From NCBI RefSeq assembly GCF_018987265.1, contig NZ_CP076853.1:2976001-3040000 (forward strand): 64,000 nt of DNA, read 5' to 3'. The DNA is from Rhizobium sp. WYJ-E13 (GTDB lineage Bacteria; Pseudomonadota; Alphaproteobacteria; Rhizobiales; Rhizobiaceae). The notes beneath the pieces are model-generated. The model did not search any database. It worked only from the letters and a program-made list of their open reading frames with translations, and was not told the DNA's origin. Positions within the stretch are counted from its first letter, which is position 1. Every line of letters starts with the position of its first letter. The translations under genes and the position numbers were made by a program. Of this stretch, positions 38,976 through 47,470 are shown piece by piece.

Positions 38976-39008
38976 CTCGGCACGATTATGCGTTGCCGTT
39001 TGCGGCAC

Positions 39009-40595
39009 TTATTTCGCTACCTTGTCGTAATAGACCTGGTCTGCGTTGAGACCCTGCACATAGTTCTTCACCTTGTCGCTTAGCACGACCTGATCATTGC
39101 CTTGAAGCATGAAAACGAAGGGCGAGCTTGCCTGGATCTTCTTCTGCAGATCCTGATAGAGCGCAGCACGCTTGGCGGCATCCTGCTCCTTGACGGCGGC
39201 GAGCGTCTCGTCGGTCAGTTCCGGGATTACCCAGCCGGCCTGCTTGGCAACCGTATTGGCCGAATTGTCCTTGTTGATCGCGAAGGCGCTGGCGTTGGAA
39301 TGTGCGTCGAAATAGTCCGGGATCCAGTAGCGCAGCGTCATCTCGAACTTGCCGGAACGGCCGCGGGCATAGATGTCGCTGGCAACGCCCGGCTGGATGT
39401 CGAGCGTGATGCCGGCCTGGGCGAAGGTCGACTGCAGCGACTGGGCGACCGAGAGGAACGGCTGGTCGTTGAAGACGATGAATTCGACCTTGAACGGCGT
39501 CTTGATGCTGGCGTCAGCAAGGATCTTCTTGGCCTTCTCGACATCGAGCTTGAAGGGCGTGTCGCTGAGAGCGCCCGGGAAACCGTTCGGCAGGAAGGCC
39601 TGGTGAACGCTGCTCTGGCCACGCAACAGGTTCTTGGTGATGCCGTCATAATCGACGAGGTAACGTGCCGCTTCCCAGAAAGCCGGATTGCCGAGCGTCG
39701 GGTTCGCCTTGCTGTTCAGCAGGATATAGTCCTGGCGGGCGGAGGGAACGGAGAGCACCTTGATACCGCTCTTGTCCTTCAGCGCTTCGATCTGGTCGGC
39801 AGACAGGCCACGGGCAATATCGGCATCGCCCTGCTCGACGAGCAGGCGGCGGGCACCGACGTCAGGCACGTTGCGGATGATGACGCTTTCGAGCGTCGGC
39901 TTGTCGGAGGAATTGGCATTGGCCTGCAGCACCAGCGCCTCATGCGGGGTGTAGGTGGCGATCGTATAGGCGCCGCTGCCGGCCGAATTGGTCTTCAGCC
40001 AGCCATTGCCGAAATCATTGTCCTTGGCCTGCGCCGAAATCGTCTGCTCATCGACGATGGAGGCGATCGGCGCCGTCAGGATCGACAGCGCGAAGCCGGA
40101 GCCGACATCGGCCGTCCAGGTGAGTTTGACGTGCTTGTTGTCAACCTTGGTGATGGCGGCATCGACATTGTCGGCCTTCCAGCCGAGTTCGTTGAGGATG
40201 AAGGCCGGCGACTTGTTGAGCTTCACGGCGCGCGTCAGCGAGAAGATTACGTCTTCGGGGCGAACCGGATTGCCGGAGGCGAACTTGGCGTCGGCGAGCG
40301 CAAAGGTCAGGCTCTTGCCATCGCTGCCGGCTTCCCAGGTGGCAGCGAGTGCGGCCTCGATCTTTGTCCCGTCATCGCGGTTGGACTGCACGAGGCGCTG
40401 ATAGATATTGTTGAAGGACTGAACCGTCGTCAGCTCGAAGCCTTCGGCCGGATCGAAGCTGACGGCATCGTCGATCGACTGGGCAACGACGAGCACATTT
40501 GGCGGCGTTTCGGCGTGTACGGCCGGCGCGCTGAAAACCAGAGCCAGGCTGAAAACGGTGCCGAGCAATTTGGCGCGGCTGGTGATGATGGACAC
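39009..40595 (-). CDS. Family-5 ABC transporter substrate-binding protein
   Basis: Periplasmic receptor of 528 aa. The GTG start at 40595 is preceded by GAGGGGAG and gives a clear Sec signal (MSIITSRAKLLGTVFSLALV, cleavage after VHA). A frame extension to 40703 overlaps the preceding gene and is rejected. SBP_bac_5 features are ASFDPAEGFE-like VSFDPAEGFELTTVQSFN, LADAKFASGNPVRPEDVIFSL and YLVDYDGITKNLLRGQ. It belongs to the operon with permeases and ATPases down to 35530. The ligand is unknown; the LacI regulator upstream hints at a carbohydrate or related small molecule. Confidence 0.92.
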   Translation of the reverse strand: MSIITSRAKLLGTVFSLALVFSAPAVHAETPPNVLVVAQSIDDAVSFDPAEGFELTTVQSFNNIYQRLVQSNRDDGTKIEAALAATWEAGSDGKSLTFALADAKFASGNPVRPEDVIFSLTRAVKLNKSPAFILNELGWKADNVDAAITKVDNKHVKLTWTADVGSGFALSILTAPIASIVDEQTISAQAKDNDFGNGWLKTNSAGSGAYTIATYTPHEALVLQANANSSDKPTLESVIIRNVPDVGARRLLVEQGDADIARGLSADQIEALKDKSGIKVLSVPSARQDYILLNSKANPTLGNPAFWEAARYLVDYDGITKNLLRGQSSVHQAFLPNGFPGALSDTPFKLDVEKAKKILADASIKTPFKVEFIVFNDQPFLSVAQSLQSTFAQAGITLDIQPGVASDIYARGRSGKFEMTLRYWIPDYFDAHSNASAFAINKDNSANTVAKQAGWVIPELTDETLAAVKEQDAAKRAALYQDLQKKIQASSPFVFMLQGNDQVVLSDKVKNYVQGLNADQVYYDKVAK

Positions 40596-40623
40596 GGAAA
40601 ACTCCCCTCGGGTGATGAAAAAC

Positions 40624-41154
40624 TCAGTTGGCGCCTTCGGCAAAAGCTTCAAGCTCGGGGTCGAAATCAACCTCGACAACATTGATGTAGACGGCAGTGG
40701 CAATCATGACGCCGGCAAAGGCCACGAGATCGACGAGCACCTTGGTGTCGTAGCGCGCCTTCAGCTTGGCCCAGATTTCGGCGGGAACGGCATTGGAATC
40801 GGCGACAATAGCCGCGCCAAAACGTTTAAGCAGCGATTCGGTCTCGCTCAACTCCAGAGCATCGGGGTTGAACCCGTTCTTGATCAGCGCCCGGCGAAAG
40901 AAGGTGATGGCGATATCGGACTTCAGGGCCTTGGAGATCGAGTGCGAGAAGATCCAGATTTCCCGGTCGCTGATGGCCGGATTGAGCTCGGCCCGCAGGG
41001 TAAACCATTCGGCGTAGATGCGGTGCGCCTCCGGCGAATGCAGCAGCGTCCGCTTCATGTTGGTCATGTTGCCGCGAACCCGCACTTCCTCGTCATGAGC
41101 TGCGCGAATCTCTTCGGAAGCGGTGTCGTAATCGATATGGGGAAGCTGGCTCAT
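40624..41154 (-). CDS. Carboxymuconolactone decarboxylase-like (AhpD-fold) protein lacking cysteines
   Basis: A 176-aa all-helical protein similar in layout to the CMD/AhpD superfamily. It has NMKRTLLHSPEAHRIYAEWF, then DREIWIFSHSISKALKSDIAITFFRRALIKNG where AhpD-type members carry a CxxC-His proton-relay site; no Cys is present in the whole protein. It therefore cannot use that thiol chemistry, and a decarboxylase/lactonase-like or unknown activity is possible. It is the first gene of the second Dpp-type operon, 28 bp before the binding-protein gene. Confidence 0.75.
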   Translation of the reverse strand: MSQLPHIDYDTASEEIRAAHDEEVRVRGNMTNMKRTLLHSPEAHRIYAEWFTLRAELNPAISDREIWIFSHSISKALKSDIAITFFRRALIKNGFNPDALELSETESLLKRFGAAIVADSNAVPAEIWAKLKARYDTKVLVDLVAFAGVMIATAVYINVVEVDFDPELEAFAEGAN

Positions 41155-41458
41155 GCGGATTGCTCTTTCTTTGTGCGATAAAGGCTAACGACGTGGCGAG
41201 ATATTGTGCAGTCCATATTCATCCAGCTTTTTCCGGTTTTGACGAAAAATATTCCGCGCATCGTAACTGGCTACAAACGAACTTTTCGCCACAGATATAT
41301 CAGCATTTCCGTACTAGACGTTCTTGACATCAGCATACAAATGACACGATGAAACCGATTTGAAGCGTACATGATGGGGTGCAGAAGCCAACCCGCCGGC
41401 CCTGAACCCGCAGTGGTAGACGATCCTCACAGGCCGCCTCCGGGCGGCCTGTTTGGCG
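41155..41458. promoter_or_regulatory. Promoter region of second Dpp operon with LacI-like operator (41350-41363)
   Basis: The 304-bp gap between lacI and the CMD-like gene, both minus. TGAAACCGATTTGA at 41350-41363 resembles the LacI/GalR consensus with a central CG pair, with 5 of 7 symmetric positions. The 10-mer TGAAACCGAT recurs at 42552. AT-rich stretches between 41200 and 41340 could hold the promoter. No gene is visible. Confidence 0.5.
41429..41452 (-). terminator. Terminator-like hairpin after lacI
   Basis: ACAGGCCGCC (41429-41438) pairs with GGCGGCCTGT (41443-41452) around TCCG, 7 bp after the lacI stop. There is no T tail, so it is a weak intrinsic terminator or an mRNA 3'-end stabiliser. 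Confidence 0.6.
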
Positions 41459-42460
41459 TCAAGAGGTCAGGCGCGGAAAATAGGTCGTCGGCACGATGAC
41501 CGGCGGCTGGCCTGGGTGAAAATCGCCGGGATTGGCGATGAAATCCACGATATGCTCGACATAGATGCCCTTGTCGTAGCCGATCGAGGAAATCGGATAG
41601 GCATCGAAATCGGTCAGCGACAGGTTGTCGAAACCGTAGAGACGGAAGCGCGTCGGCCGGTTGGCGGGAAAATCGGCTCGGCAGACATCGAGAATGCCCA
41701 TGGCCATCGCATCCGACGTGCAGAAGATCGCATCCGGGCAATCGGCGCCGGTCAGTTCCCTTGCCGCCGCATGCCCGCTCTCATAGGAATAGTCGCCTTG
41801 CACCGTGCGCACCAATTCTATGCCGTTCTTCGCGAAAGCCTGCTTGTAGAAAGCGATGCGCGCCTGCTCCATCGGCGAGGACGAACGGCCGGTAACGAGC
41901 CCCGCCCGGTCCACGCCTTTCTTCGCCGCATCGGCAACGGCTTCGGCGATGCCGATGCCCTCATCGGGAATGACAACCGGCGAAAGATCGTCATGCAGAC
42001 CGTTCAGCATGACGACAAGATCGGAGCGGAACATGCGCCTCACCGTGGCCGCATCCGCAAAATCCGAAAAGACCAGCGCCGCATCGACATGGTAGGCGAC
42101 GCCATTACGCAGAAATTCCTCGACGCGGGCGACCGACCCAATGCGGATCATGATGACCTGCTTGCCGGTCGCCTGGATCTGGTCAAGCAACCGGTCGAAA
42201 AGGTCGAGGTCGGACAGATCATGGATGTGGTTGACGACCACGGCGACGAGATTGACCGTCTTGGTCGTCAGGCTCTGCGCCAGAAGATTCGGCTTGTAGC
42301 CAAGCCGGGCGGCCGCCTCGACCACGCGTTCACGTTTATCGGCCGAAACCGGCCGTGGCTCGTTGGAAAGCGCCCGGCTCGCAACCGCGCGCGACACTCC
42401 TGCCAGCTTTGCAACATCGGCAATCGTCGGAGCGGCATCGCGGCCAGTGTTCTGTGTCAT
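41459..42460 (-). CDS. LacI family transcriptional regulator
   Basis: A 333-aa regulator: HTH PTIADVAKLAGVSRAVASRAL, hinge RVVEAAARLGYKPNLLAQSL, then a ligand domain with VVNHIHDLSDLDLFDRLLDQ, FCTSDAMAMGILDV and YGFDNLSLTDF. It lies upstream of the CMD-like/Dpp-type operon on the same strand and divergent from the cupin gene. Candidate sites sharing TGAAACCGAT occur on both sides of it, suggesting control of both. Ligand unknown. Confidence 0.92.
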   Translation of the reverse strand: MTQNTGRDAAPTIADVAKLAGVSRAVASRALSNEPRPVSADKRERVVEAAARLGYKPNLLAQSLTTKTVNLVAVVVNHIHDLSDLDLFDRLLDQIQATGKQVIMIRIGSVARVEEFLRNGVAYHVDAALVFSDFADAATVRRMFRSDLVVMLNGLHDDLSPVVIPDEGIGIAEAVADAAKKGVDRAGLVTGRSSSPMEQARIAFYKQAFAKNGIELVRTVQGDYSYESGHAAARELTGADCPDAIFCTSDAMAMGILDVCRADFPANRPTRFRLYGFDNLSLTDFDAYPISSIGYDKGIYVEHIVDFIANPGDFHPGQPPVIVPTTYFPRLTS

Positions 42461-42654
42461 ATTCGAGCGCTTTCCAACCTGTCATGGCGTGATAGCGCAC
42501 AGTCGTGCATCTTCGCTATCGGAAACTTCCGATCCTCCACTTCCACGGCACTGAAACCGATGCCAACCGGCCTTTTTCGCCGCAATGCCAGCCAGCAACT
42601 CTTGGCCGCTGGCCTCGCCTTACCTAGATTGCCATGAGAAGCAGGAGGAGCGGC
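42461..42654. promoter_or_regulatory. lacI/cupin divergent promoter region with TGAAACCGAT site
   Basis: The 194-bp gap holds TGAAACCGAT at 42552-42561, identical to the first ten bases of the site at 41350, and GAGCGCTTTCC near 42465, close to lacI. Both could bind the LacI protein. Promoters were not resolved. Confidence 0.38.
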
Positions 42655-43131
42655 ATGAGCGACGATGACGGCCACGAGCATATCGACTGGCGCGAACATG
42701 GCGTGAAGGTCATCCCCGGCAATGCGCTCGATCCGAATACCGCCCAGACGCCGGGCATGAATCGCGCGACCGCCATCAACAATGCACGTGCGGGTGCGGA
42801 AAAAATCTGGGCGGGCACGGTAACGATTCATGCTAACGCCAAGACTGGCGCCCATCACCACGGCGATCTCGAAAGCATCATCAATGTGGTAAAGGGCAAG
42901 GCCCGCATGCGCTGGGGCGAAAAACTCGAATTCACCGCCGAAGCCGGCCCCGGCGATTTTATCTACGTGCCGCCCTTCGTGCCGCATCAGGAGATCAATG
43001 CCAACCGTGACGAGACGCTGGAATGCGTGGTCGTGCGTTCAGGCCAGGAACCCGTCGTCGTCAACCTCGATATCGAGCCGGTCGAAAAGCCCGAAGACGT
43101 GCCGTGGATCGACCCGATTCACCGCCACTAG
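42655..43131 (+). CDS. Cupin-domain protein
   Basis: A 158-aa single-domain cupin starting MSDDDGHEHIDWREHGVKV behind GGAGGAG. Motif 1 is GAHHHGDLESIINVVKGKARMRWG (starting near residue 68) with the His-x-His and Glu metal ligands. Motif 2 is GDFIYVPPFVPHQEIN, with the last His. This is a metal-binding pattern, so a small-molecule isomerase, dioxygenase or sensor role is possible. It is divergent from lacI. An IS630 element inserted exactly in its TAG stop codon, and the stop is preserved. Confidence 0.85.
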   Translation: MSDDDGHEHIDWREHGVKVIPGNALDPNTAQTPGMNRATAINNARAGAEKIWAGTVTIHANAKTGAHHHGDLESIINVVKGKARMRWGEKLEFTAEAGPGDFIYVPPFVPHQEINANRDETLECVVVRSGQEPVVVNLDIEPVEKPEDVPWIDPIHRH

Positions 43132-43147
43132 TACCACACCACAGAGA

Positions 43148-44263
43148 TTATGACTCTTTGACGGGGTAAGCTTTGCGGAGCTTTTGGCGAGCATTTTCGG
43201 TTGTGAACATCCATTGGATCTTTGCGCCATGGGTGTTGCGTTGCTGCTCCCAGGCTGCGACTTCGGCGATGATGGTTTCTTTGTTGTCGATACGACGGTC
43301 GAGGCATTGGCTACGCAGGACACCGATCTCGATCTCGACCATGTTGAGCCAACTGGCGTGCTTGGGCGTGTGGTGGAACTCCAGTCGCTTCAGCACCCTT
43401 CGAGCCTCCGGGGCGGGAAATGCGTCGTAAAGCGCGCCGGCGGAATGGGTGGAGAGGTTGTCCATCACCACGCGGATGATCGGGGCGTCGGGATAATCGA
43501 CGTCGACCAGTTCGCGCATGCACTCGGCGAAGTCTTGGTTGGTTCGCCGATCAGTGACCTTGACCCTGCGCCAGGGCCGGTGGGCGTCCATGAAGACAAA
43601 CAAATTGACCGTGCCGTTTCGGCGATACTCGCAGTCGTGGCGTTCAAGCTGGCCAGGCTTGGCCGCAATGGGTTCGCGCACTTCGCCGATGAGTTGGGTC
43701 GGGCTCTCGTCGAAGCAGACCACGGGCTTTTGTGGATCAGGCGTTTCTGCGTAGAGGTCGAGAACATCCTCCATGCGCGCGACGTATTCCCCATCGATCT
43801 TTGGGATGCACCACATGTCTTTGCGCCAAGGCTTGAGATGGTTCTCAGCCAGCCGGCGACGCACGGTCTCCGAGGACAACTCGTCATGGTCGGTGAGCCG
43901 GATCATCTCATCGGCCAGAAGCTCCAGGGTCCAGCGGGCTCGCCCGGGCGGCGGCTTTGAGCAAGCGGTCGCTACCAACAGCGCCTCCTCCTTGCTCGAT
44001 AGCTTGCGCTCAACACCCGGACGCGGTTCTTCGCTGAGTGCCCCTTCCAGATTGGCTTCCACAAACCGGCGCTTGGTCCGGTAAATCGTCGATCCGCTGA
44101 CGTTCAAGGTTGCCGCGATCACCTCGTCGCTGAAGCCTTCGTCCGCTGCGACCAGGATCTGGGCGCGCTTGATCTTGCGAGACCTGTGGCACCCCCCGCT
44201 CAACAAAGCGGCCAGTTGGTCACGTTCCGATTGGCTAAGCTCTATGTGAAACTTTATATTCAT
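43148..44263 (-). CDS. IS630 family transposase
   Basis: A 371-aa DDE transposase starting MNIKFHIELSQSERDQLAAL behind GGAGG. The N-terminal HTH pair includes ADEGFSDEVIAATLNVSGSTIYR. The catalytic acids appear in VVCFDESPTQ, IRVVMDNLSTHS and KHASWLNMVEIEIG, giving D, D, E in proper order. Full length with no frameshift, so the element may still be active. The reading frame extends upstream to 44383, but the ribosome site fixes the start at 44263. Confidence 0.93.
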   Translation of the reverse strand: MNIKFHIELSQSERDQLAALLSGGCHRSRKIKRAQILVAADEGFSDEVIAATLNVSGSTIYRTKRRFVEANLEGALSEEPRPGVERKLSSKEEALLVATACSKPPPGRARWTLELLADEMIRLTDHDELSSETVRRRLAENHLKPWRKDMWCIPKIDGEYVARMEDVLDLYAETPDPQKPVVCFDESPTQLIGEVREPIAAKPGQLERHDCEYRRNGTVNLFVFMDAHRPWRRVKVTDRRTNQDFAECMRELVDVDYPDAPIIRVVMDNLSTHSAGALYDAFPAPEARRVLKRLEFHHTPKHASWLNMVEIEIGVLRSQCLDRRIDNKETIIAEVAAWEQQRNTHGAKIQWMFTTENARQKLRKAYPVKES

Positions 44264-44291
44264 CGACACCTCCTTCAGCGTGGAGACGCAG

Positions 44292-44576
44292 ATGAATCCC
44301 AAAATGAGTCCCCCACTTGACCCGCAAGCCGCAACGGCAAGACGGCGCCTTACGCAGATCCAAGGCCAGTACCTGGCCTTCATCTACGCCTACAGCCGCA
44401 TCTTCAAACAGCCTCCGGCCGAAGCCGACATGCGGCGCCACTTCGGTGTTACGGCTCCGTCTGTTCACCAGATGGTGCTGACCCTCGAGAAGGCGGGCTT
44501 TATATCCCGCGTGCCAGGCGCCGCACGCAGCATCCAACTTCTCATCCCACCAGAAGCCCTGCCCATTCTACGATAA
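44292..44576 (+). CDS. Small winged-helix protein carried by the IS630 element
   Basis: A 94-aa protein divergent from the transposase and inside the inverted repeats. The ATG at 44292 has GGAG 6 nt upstream. The fold prediction by eye is LexA-like: GQYLAFIYAYSRIFKQPPAE, ADMRRHFGVTAPSVHQMVLT (recognition helix) and a short wing RVPGAARSIQLLI. I recall similar small ORFs beside other IS630 transposases. It may regulate transposition; this is inference. Confidence 0.72.
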   Translation: MNPKMSPPLDPQAATARRRLTQIQGQYLAFIYAYSRIFKQPPAEADMRRHFGVTAPSVHQMVLTLEKAGFISRVPGAARSIQLLIPPEALPILR

Positions 44577-44619
44577 GACAAACCGTCATAATCTCTGTGG
44601 CGGGCTACTAGGTGCAAAT

Positions 44620-46233
44620 TTAGGCGGCGGCGAGGATCATCGCCGCGCCCTTCTCCGCCACCATCATCGTCGGCGCATTGATATTGCCGGCCGTGATGTT
44701 CGGGAAGATCGAGGCATCGACGATCCGCAGACCATTGATGCCGTGCACCTTCAGCGAAGCATCGACGACGGATGTCGTTGCATCCGGCCCCATCGCAGCC
44801 GATCCGCAGAGGTGATAGATCGAACCGGAATTGCCCCGGAAATAGGTGAGCAATTCCTCGTCAGTCTGGGCCTCTGCCGAAGGCGGCATCTCCATTTCGG
44901 TAATGGCCCGCAGCGCCGGCGCTTCCATGATCCGGCGCACCAACCGGCTGCCCTGGATCACCTCTTCCTCGTCATGGACGGTGCCGAGATAGTTCGGCCG
45001 GATCTGCGGTGCGTCCGTCAGCTCGGGAGAGATGATGTTGATAGAGCCTCGGCTCGTCGGCCGGCAGGAATTGAAAGCAAGTAGAAAGCCCGAATAGGGT
45101 TCCGGCTTCAGCCCCGCCTTCGGATCGGTCGGGATGCGGTATGAGAGCGGGTTGAAATAAAGCTGGATATTCGGCCGCTCTTCCTCCGGACTGCCGCGCA
45201 GGAAGGCGCCGGCCTGATTGACGCTGAGCGCCAGCGGCCCCCGTCGCGTCAGAATATAACGCAAGGCCTGCCGCGCCTGCCCGAAGATCGTGCCGAGTTC
45301 GTCATTCAGCGTCGGCACGTTAGAGCGGTAATAGAAGCTGACGCAGAGGTGGTCCTGCAGATTCTTGCCGACCGCCGGCAGATGCCGGATCAGCGGAATG
45401 CCGAGGGATTGCAGAAGGGCACCATCGCCGATACCAGAAAGCTGCAGCAGCTTGGGCGTATCCACGGCACCGGCCGAGAGAATAACCTCCTGGCGCGCCG
45501 AATAACTGGTGATGCCACCCGGACCGATTACCTCGACACCAGTCGCGCGGGCTTCAGCATCGACGATCACCCGGCGCACCCGGCTATCGCGCAGGATCGC
45601 GAGATTGGGTCGCCCTAGCGCCGGCCGCAGATAGGCGAGCGATGAGGAGGAGCGCACGCCGTTCCGCGTGTTGATATCGTAAATGCCGGCGCCTTCGATG
45701 CTCTCGCCGTTGAAATCCGCATTCAGCGGCAGCTGCAGTTCGGCACAGGCTTCCAGGAAACAGTCGGTAATCGCATGCGACTGGCCGCGCATCGGCGTCA
45801 CATGAATTGGGCCGCCACCGCCATGATATTTGCTCTCGCCGTCCGCATGCGTCTCCAGCTTGCGGAAGAAGGGCAGCACATCCTCATAGCCCCAACCGAG
45901 ATTACCGGCAGCCTTCCAGTCGTCGAAATCGTCGGCGGCACCGCGCACGAAGATCATCGCATTGATGGAGCCGGAACCGCCCTGCACCTTACCGCGCGGC
46001 GCATAAATGCGCCGGCCGTTGAGCGCCGCTTCCGGCTCGCTCCAATACATCCAGTTGACCTTCGGATCGTAATAGGAGCGCGCATAGCCGACCGGAATGC
46101 GGAACCACGGGGAGCTGTCATTGCCGCCGGCTTCGATCAGCAGCACATTGTGCCTGCCGCTCTCGCTAAGGCGCGCGGCGAGAATGCAGCCGGCCGAGCC
46201 GGCGCCGACGATGATGTAATCATATGTCGTCAT
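44620..46233 (-). CDS. GMC family oxidoreductase (choline/alcohol dehydrogenase-like)
   Basis: A 537-aa FAD enzyme with N-terminal DYIIVGAGSAGCILAARLSE, APRGKVQGGSGSINAMIFVRG (GMC signature 1, near residue 80), SAGAVDTPKLLQLSG (signature 2, near 255), and C-terminal YHLCGSAAMGPD and ITAGNINAPTMMVAEKGA holding the catalytic His and Asn. It oxidises an alcohol to an aldehyde in the cytoplasm, passing electrons to oxygen or quinone. It is the last gene of the minus-strand catabolic run, 8 bp after the enolase-superfamily gene. The aldehyde dehydrogenase upstream would take its product. Confidence 0.92.
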   Translation of the reverse strand: MTTYDYIIVGAGSAGCILAARLSESGRHNVLLIEAGGNDSSPWFRIPVGYARSYYDPKVNWMYWSEPEAALNGRRIYAPRGKVQGGSGSINAMIFVRGAADDFDDWKAAGNLGWGYEDVLPFFRKLETHADGESKYHGGGGPIHVTPMRGQSHAITDCFLEACAELQLPLNADFNGESIEGAGIYDINTRNGVRSSSSLAYLRPALGRPNLAILRDSRVRRVIVDAEARATGVEVIGPGGITSYSARQEVILSAGAVDTPKLLQLSGIGDGALLQSLGIPLIRHLPAVGKNLQDHLCVSFYYRSNVPTLNDELGTIFGQARQALRYILTRRGPLALSVNQAGAFLRGSPEEERPNIQLYFNPLSYRIPTDPKAGLKPEPYSGFLLAFNSCRPTSRGSINIISPELTDAPQIRPNYLGTVHDEEEVIQGSRLVRRIMEAPALRAITEMEMPPSAEAQTDEELLTYFRGNSGSIYHLCGSAAMGPDATTSVVDASLKVHGINGLRIVDASIFPNITAGNINAPTMMVAEKGAAMILAAA

Positions 46234-46241
46234 CTTCGTTC

Positions 46242-47459
46242 TCAGCCGCGGGCCGGCGCGAATGCCTTGACGTCGGCGGGCTTGTCATCCATTTGCAGAT
46301 GCAGTCGCTGCCCTTCGTAGGGCGAGTGTTTTGCGACGACATCGAGATTGAGCTCCACGCCCAGTCCCGGTTCATCTGACGGGATCAGGTAGCCGTCCTC
46401 GAAGTGCAGCGGTATCTTCAGGATCTCAGCATAGAAGCCCGAGAAATCGACAATCGCTTCATGGATCAGGAAATTCGGCGAGGAAGCAGCAAGCTGAATG
46501 CTCGCCGCAGCGCCGATCGGGCCGTTGTAGAGATGCGGCGCGATCTGCGCATAATGCGCCTCCGCCATACCGGCGATCTTCTTGGATTCGAGAATGCCGC
46601 CGGCACGCGCCACGTTCATCTGCAGGATCGAGGCCGCTCCCGTTTCCAGCACGCGTTGGAACTCGTATTTCGTCGTCAGCCGTTCACCTGTTGAAATGGG
46701 GATCGAGGTCTTGCGGGCGACTTCCGCCATCGCCTCCTCCTGGCCGGGAGGCACAGGCTCCTCGAACCACAGCGGATCGTATTTCTCCAGCCGCCGCGCT
46801 AGCCGGATCGCCGAAGACGGCACCATCTGGCCATGCGCGCCGAACAGCAGATCGGCACTGTTGCCGATAGCCGCGCGGATTTTGGCGCAAAACTCTTCGC
46901 AGCGGTCCATCACCCCGAGCGACACCTGATGGCCGGAATAGGCCGTATAGGGGCCTGCCGGATCGAACTTGACGGCGGTAAAGCCCATCTCGACCATCTT
47001 CACCGCGCATTCGGCAGCAAGGTCCGGATCGTTATAGTCGTATTCGCCGGCGGCATTCTTCGGATAGAGATAGGTATAGCCGCGCAGCTTCTCATGCACG
47101 CGCCCGCCGATCAGTTTATGGACCGGCTTGCCGGCAGCCTTGCCGATAATGTCCCAGCAGGCGATCTCCAGGCCGGAGACGATACCCATCATCGTCGGGT
47201 CCGGGCGCTGGGTAAAACCGCTCGAATAGGCAAGCCGCCAGAAGCGCTCGATATCATGCGGATCATGGCCGAGCAGATAGCGCTGGAAGACGTCTTCGAT
47301 CAGCGGCACGAGCGCCTGCGGATGGAAGGCGGTCGAATAGATCTCCCCGACGCCCTCGATGCCGTCAGCGGTCGTCAGTCGTACGAAGATCCAGTACATG
47401 CCGCCGATATGCGGCGGCGGGACGGCGATGACATGGGTGGAAAGCGATGCGATCTGCAT
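46242..47459 (-). CDS. Mandelate racemase/muconate lactonizing enzyme family (acid-sugar dehydratase-like)
   Basis: A 405-aa enolase-superfamily protein. The ATG at 47459 follows GAGGATTACGGCC; an upstream TTG is rejected. The capping domain is followed by a barrel with TAVKFDPAGPYTAYSG, LWFEEPVPPGQEEAM, ISTGERLTTKYEF, ILQMNVARAGGIL and QIAPHLYNGPIG. The strand that usually gives the first metal ligand Asp (D-x-H/N) reads FGAHGQ, without Asp. Dehydration of a sugar acid is the best guess for such neighbours, but the altered site means activity is uncertain. It lies 11 bp after the aldehyde dehydrogenase gene. Confidence 0.85.
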   Translation of the reverse strand: MQIASLSTHVIAVPPPHIGGMYWIFVRLTTADGIEGVGEIYSTAFHPQALVPLIEDVFQRYLLGHDPHDIERFWRLAYSSGFTQRPDPTMMGIVSGLEIACWDIIGKAAGKPVHKLIGGRVHEKLRGYTYLYPKNAAGEYDYNDPDLAAECAVKMVEMGFTAVKFDPAGPYTAYSGHQVSLGVMDRCEEFCAKIRAAIGNSADLLFGAHGQMVPSSAIRLARRLEKYDPLWFEEPVPPGQEEAMAEVARKTSIPISTGERLTTKYEFQRVLETGAASILQMNVARAGGILESKKIAGMAEAHYAQIAPHLYNGPIGAAASIQLAASSPNFLIHEAIVDFSGFYAEILKIPLHFEDGYLIPSDEPGLGVELNLDVVAKHSPYEGQRLHLQMDDKPADVKAFAPARG

Positions 47460-47470
47460 GGCCGTAATCC

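Larger units (their letters stand above)
43131..44608. mobile_element. IS630-family insertion sequence, apparently intact
   Basis: About 1478 bp, bounded by 24-bp imperfect inverted repeats (43131-43154 and 44585-44608, 21 of 24 matching; shared core CCACAGAGATTATGAC) and flanked by TA at 43129-43130 and 44609-44610, the target typical of this family. The ends start GTA, so a TA shifted 3 bp inward is an equally possible boundary. Contents are a transposase gene (minus) and a small wHTH gene (plus). The cupin stop codon was the target. Confidence 0.88.

Noticed and set aside
39102..40685. 527-codon open frame on the plus strand opposite the second binding protein
   Set aside because: Same type of antisense shadow; the minus-strand frame has a signal peptide and family motifs.
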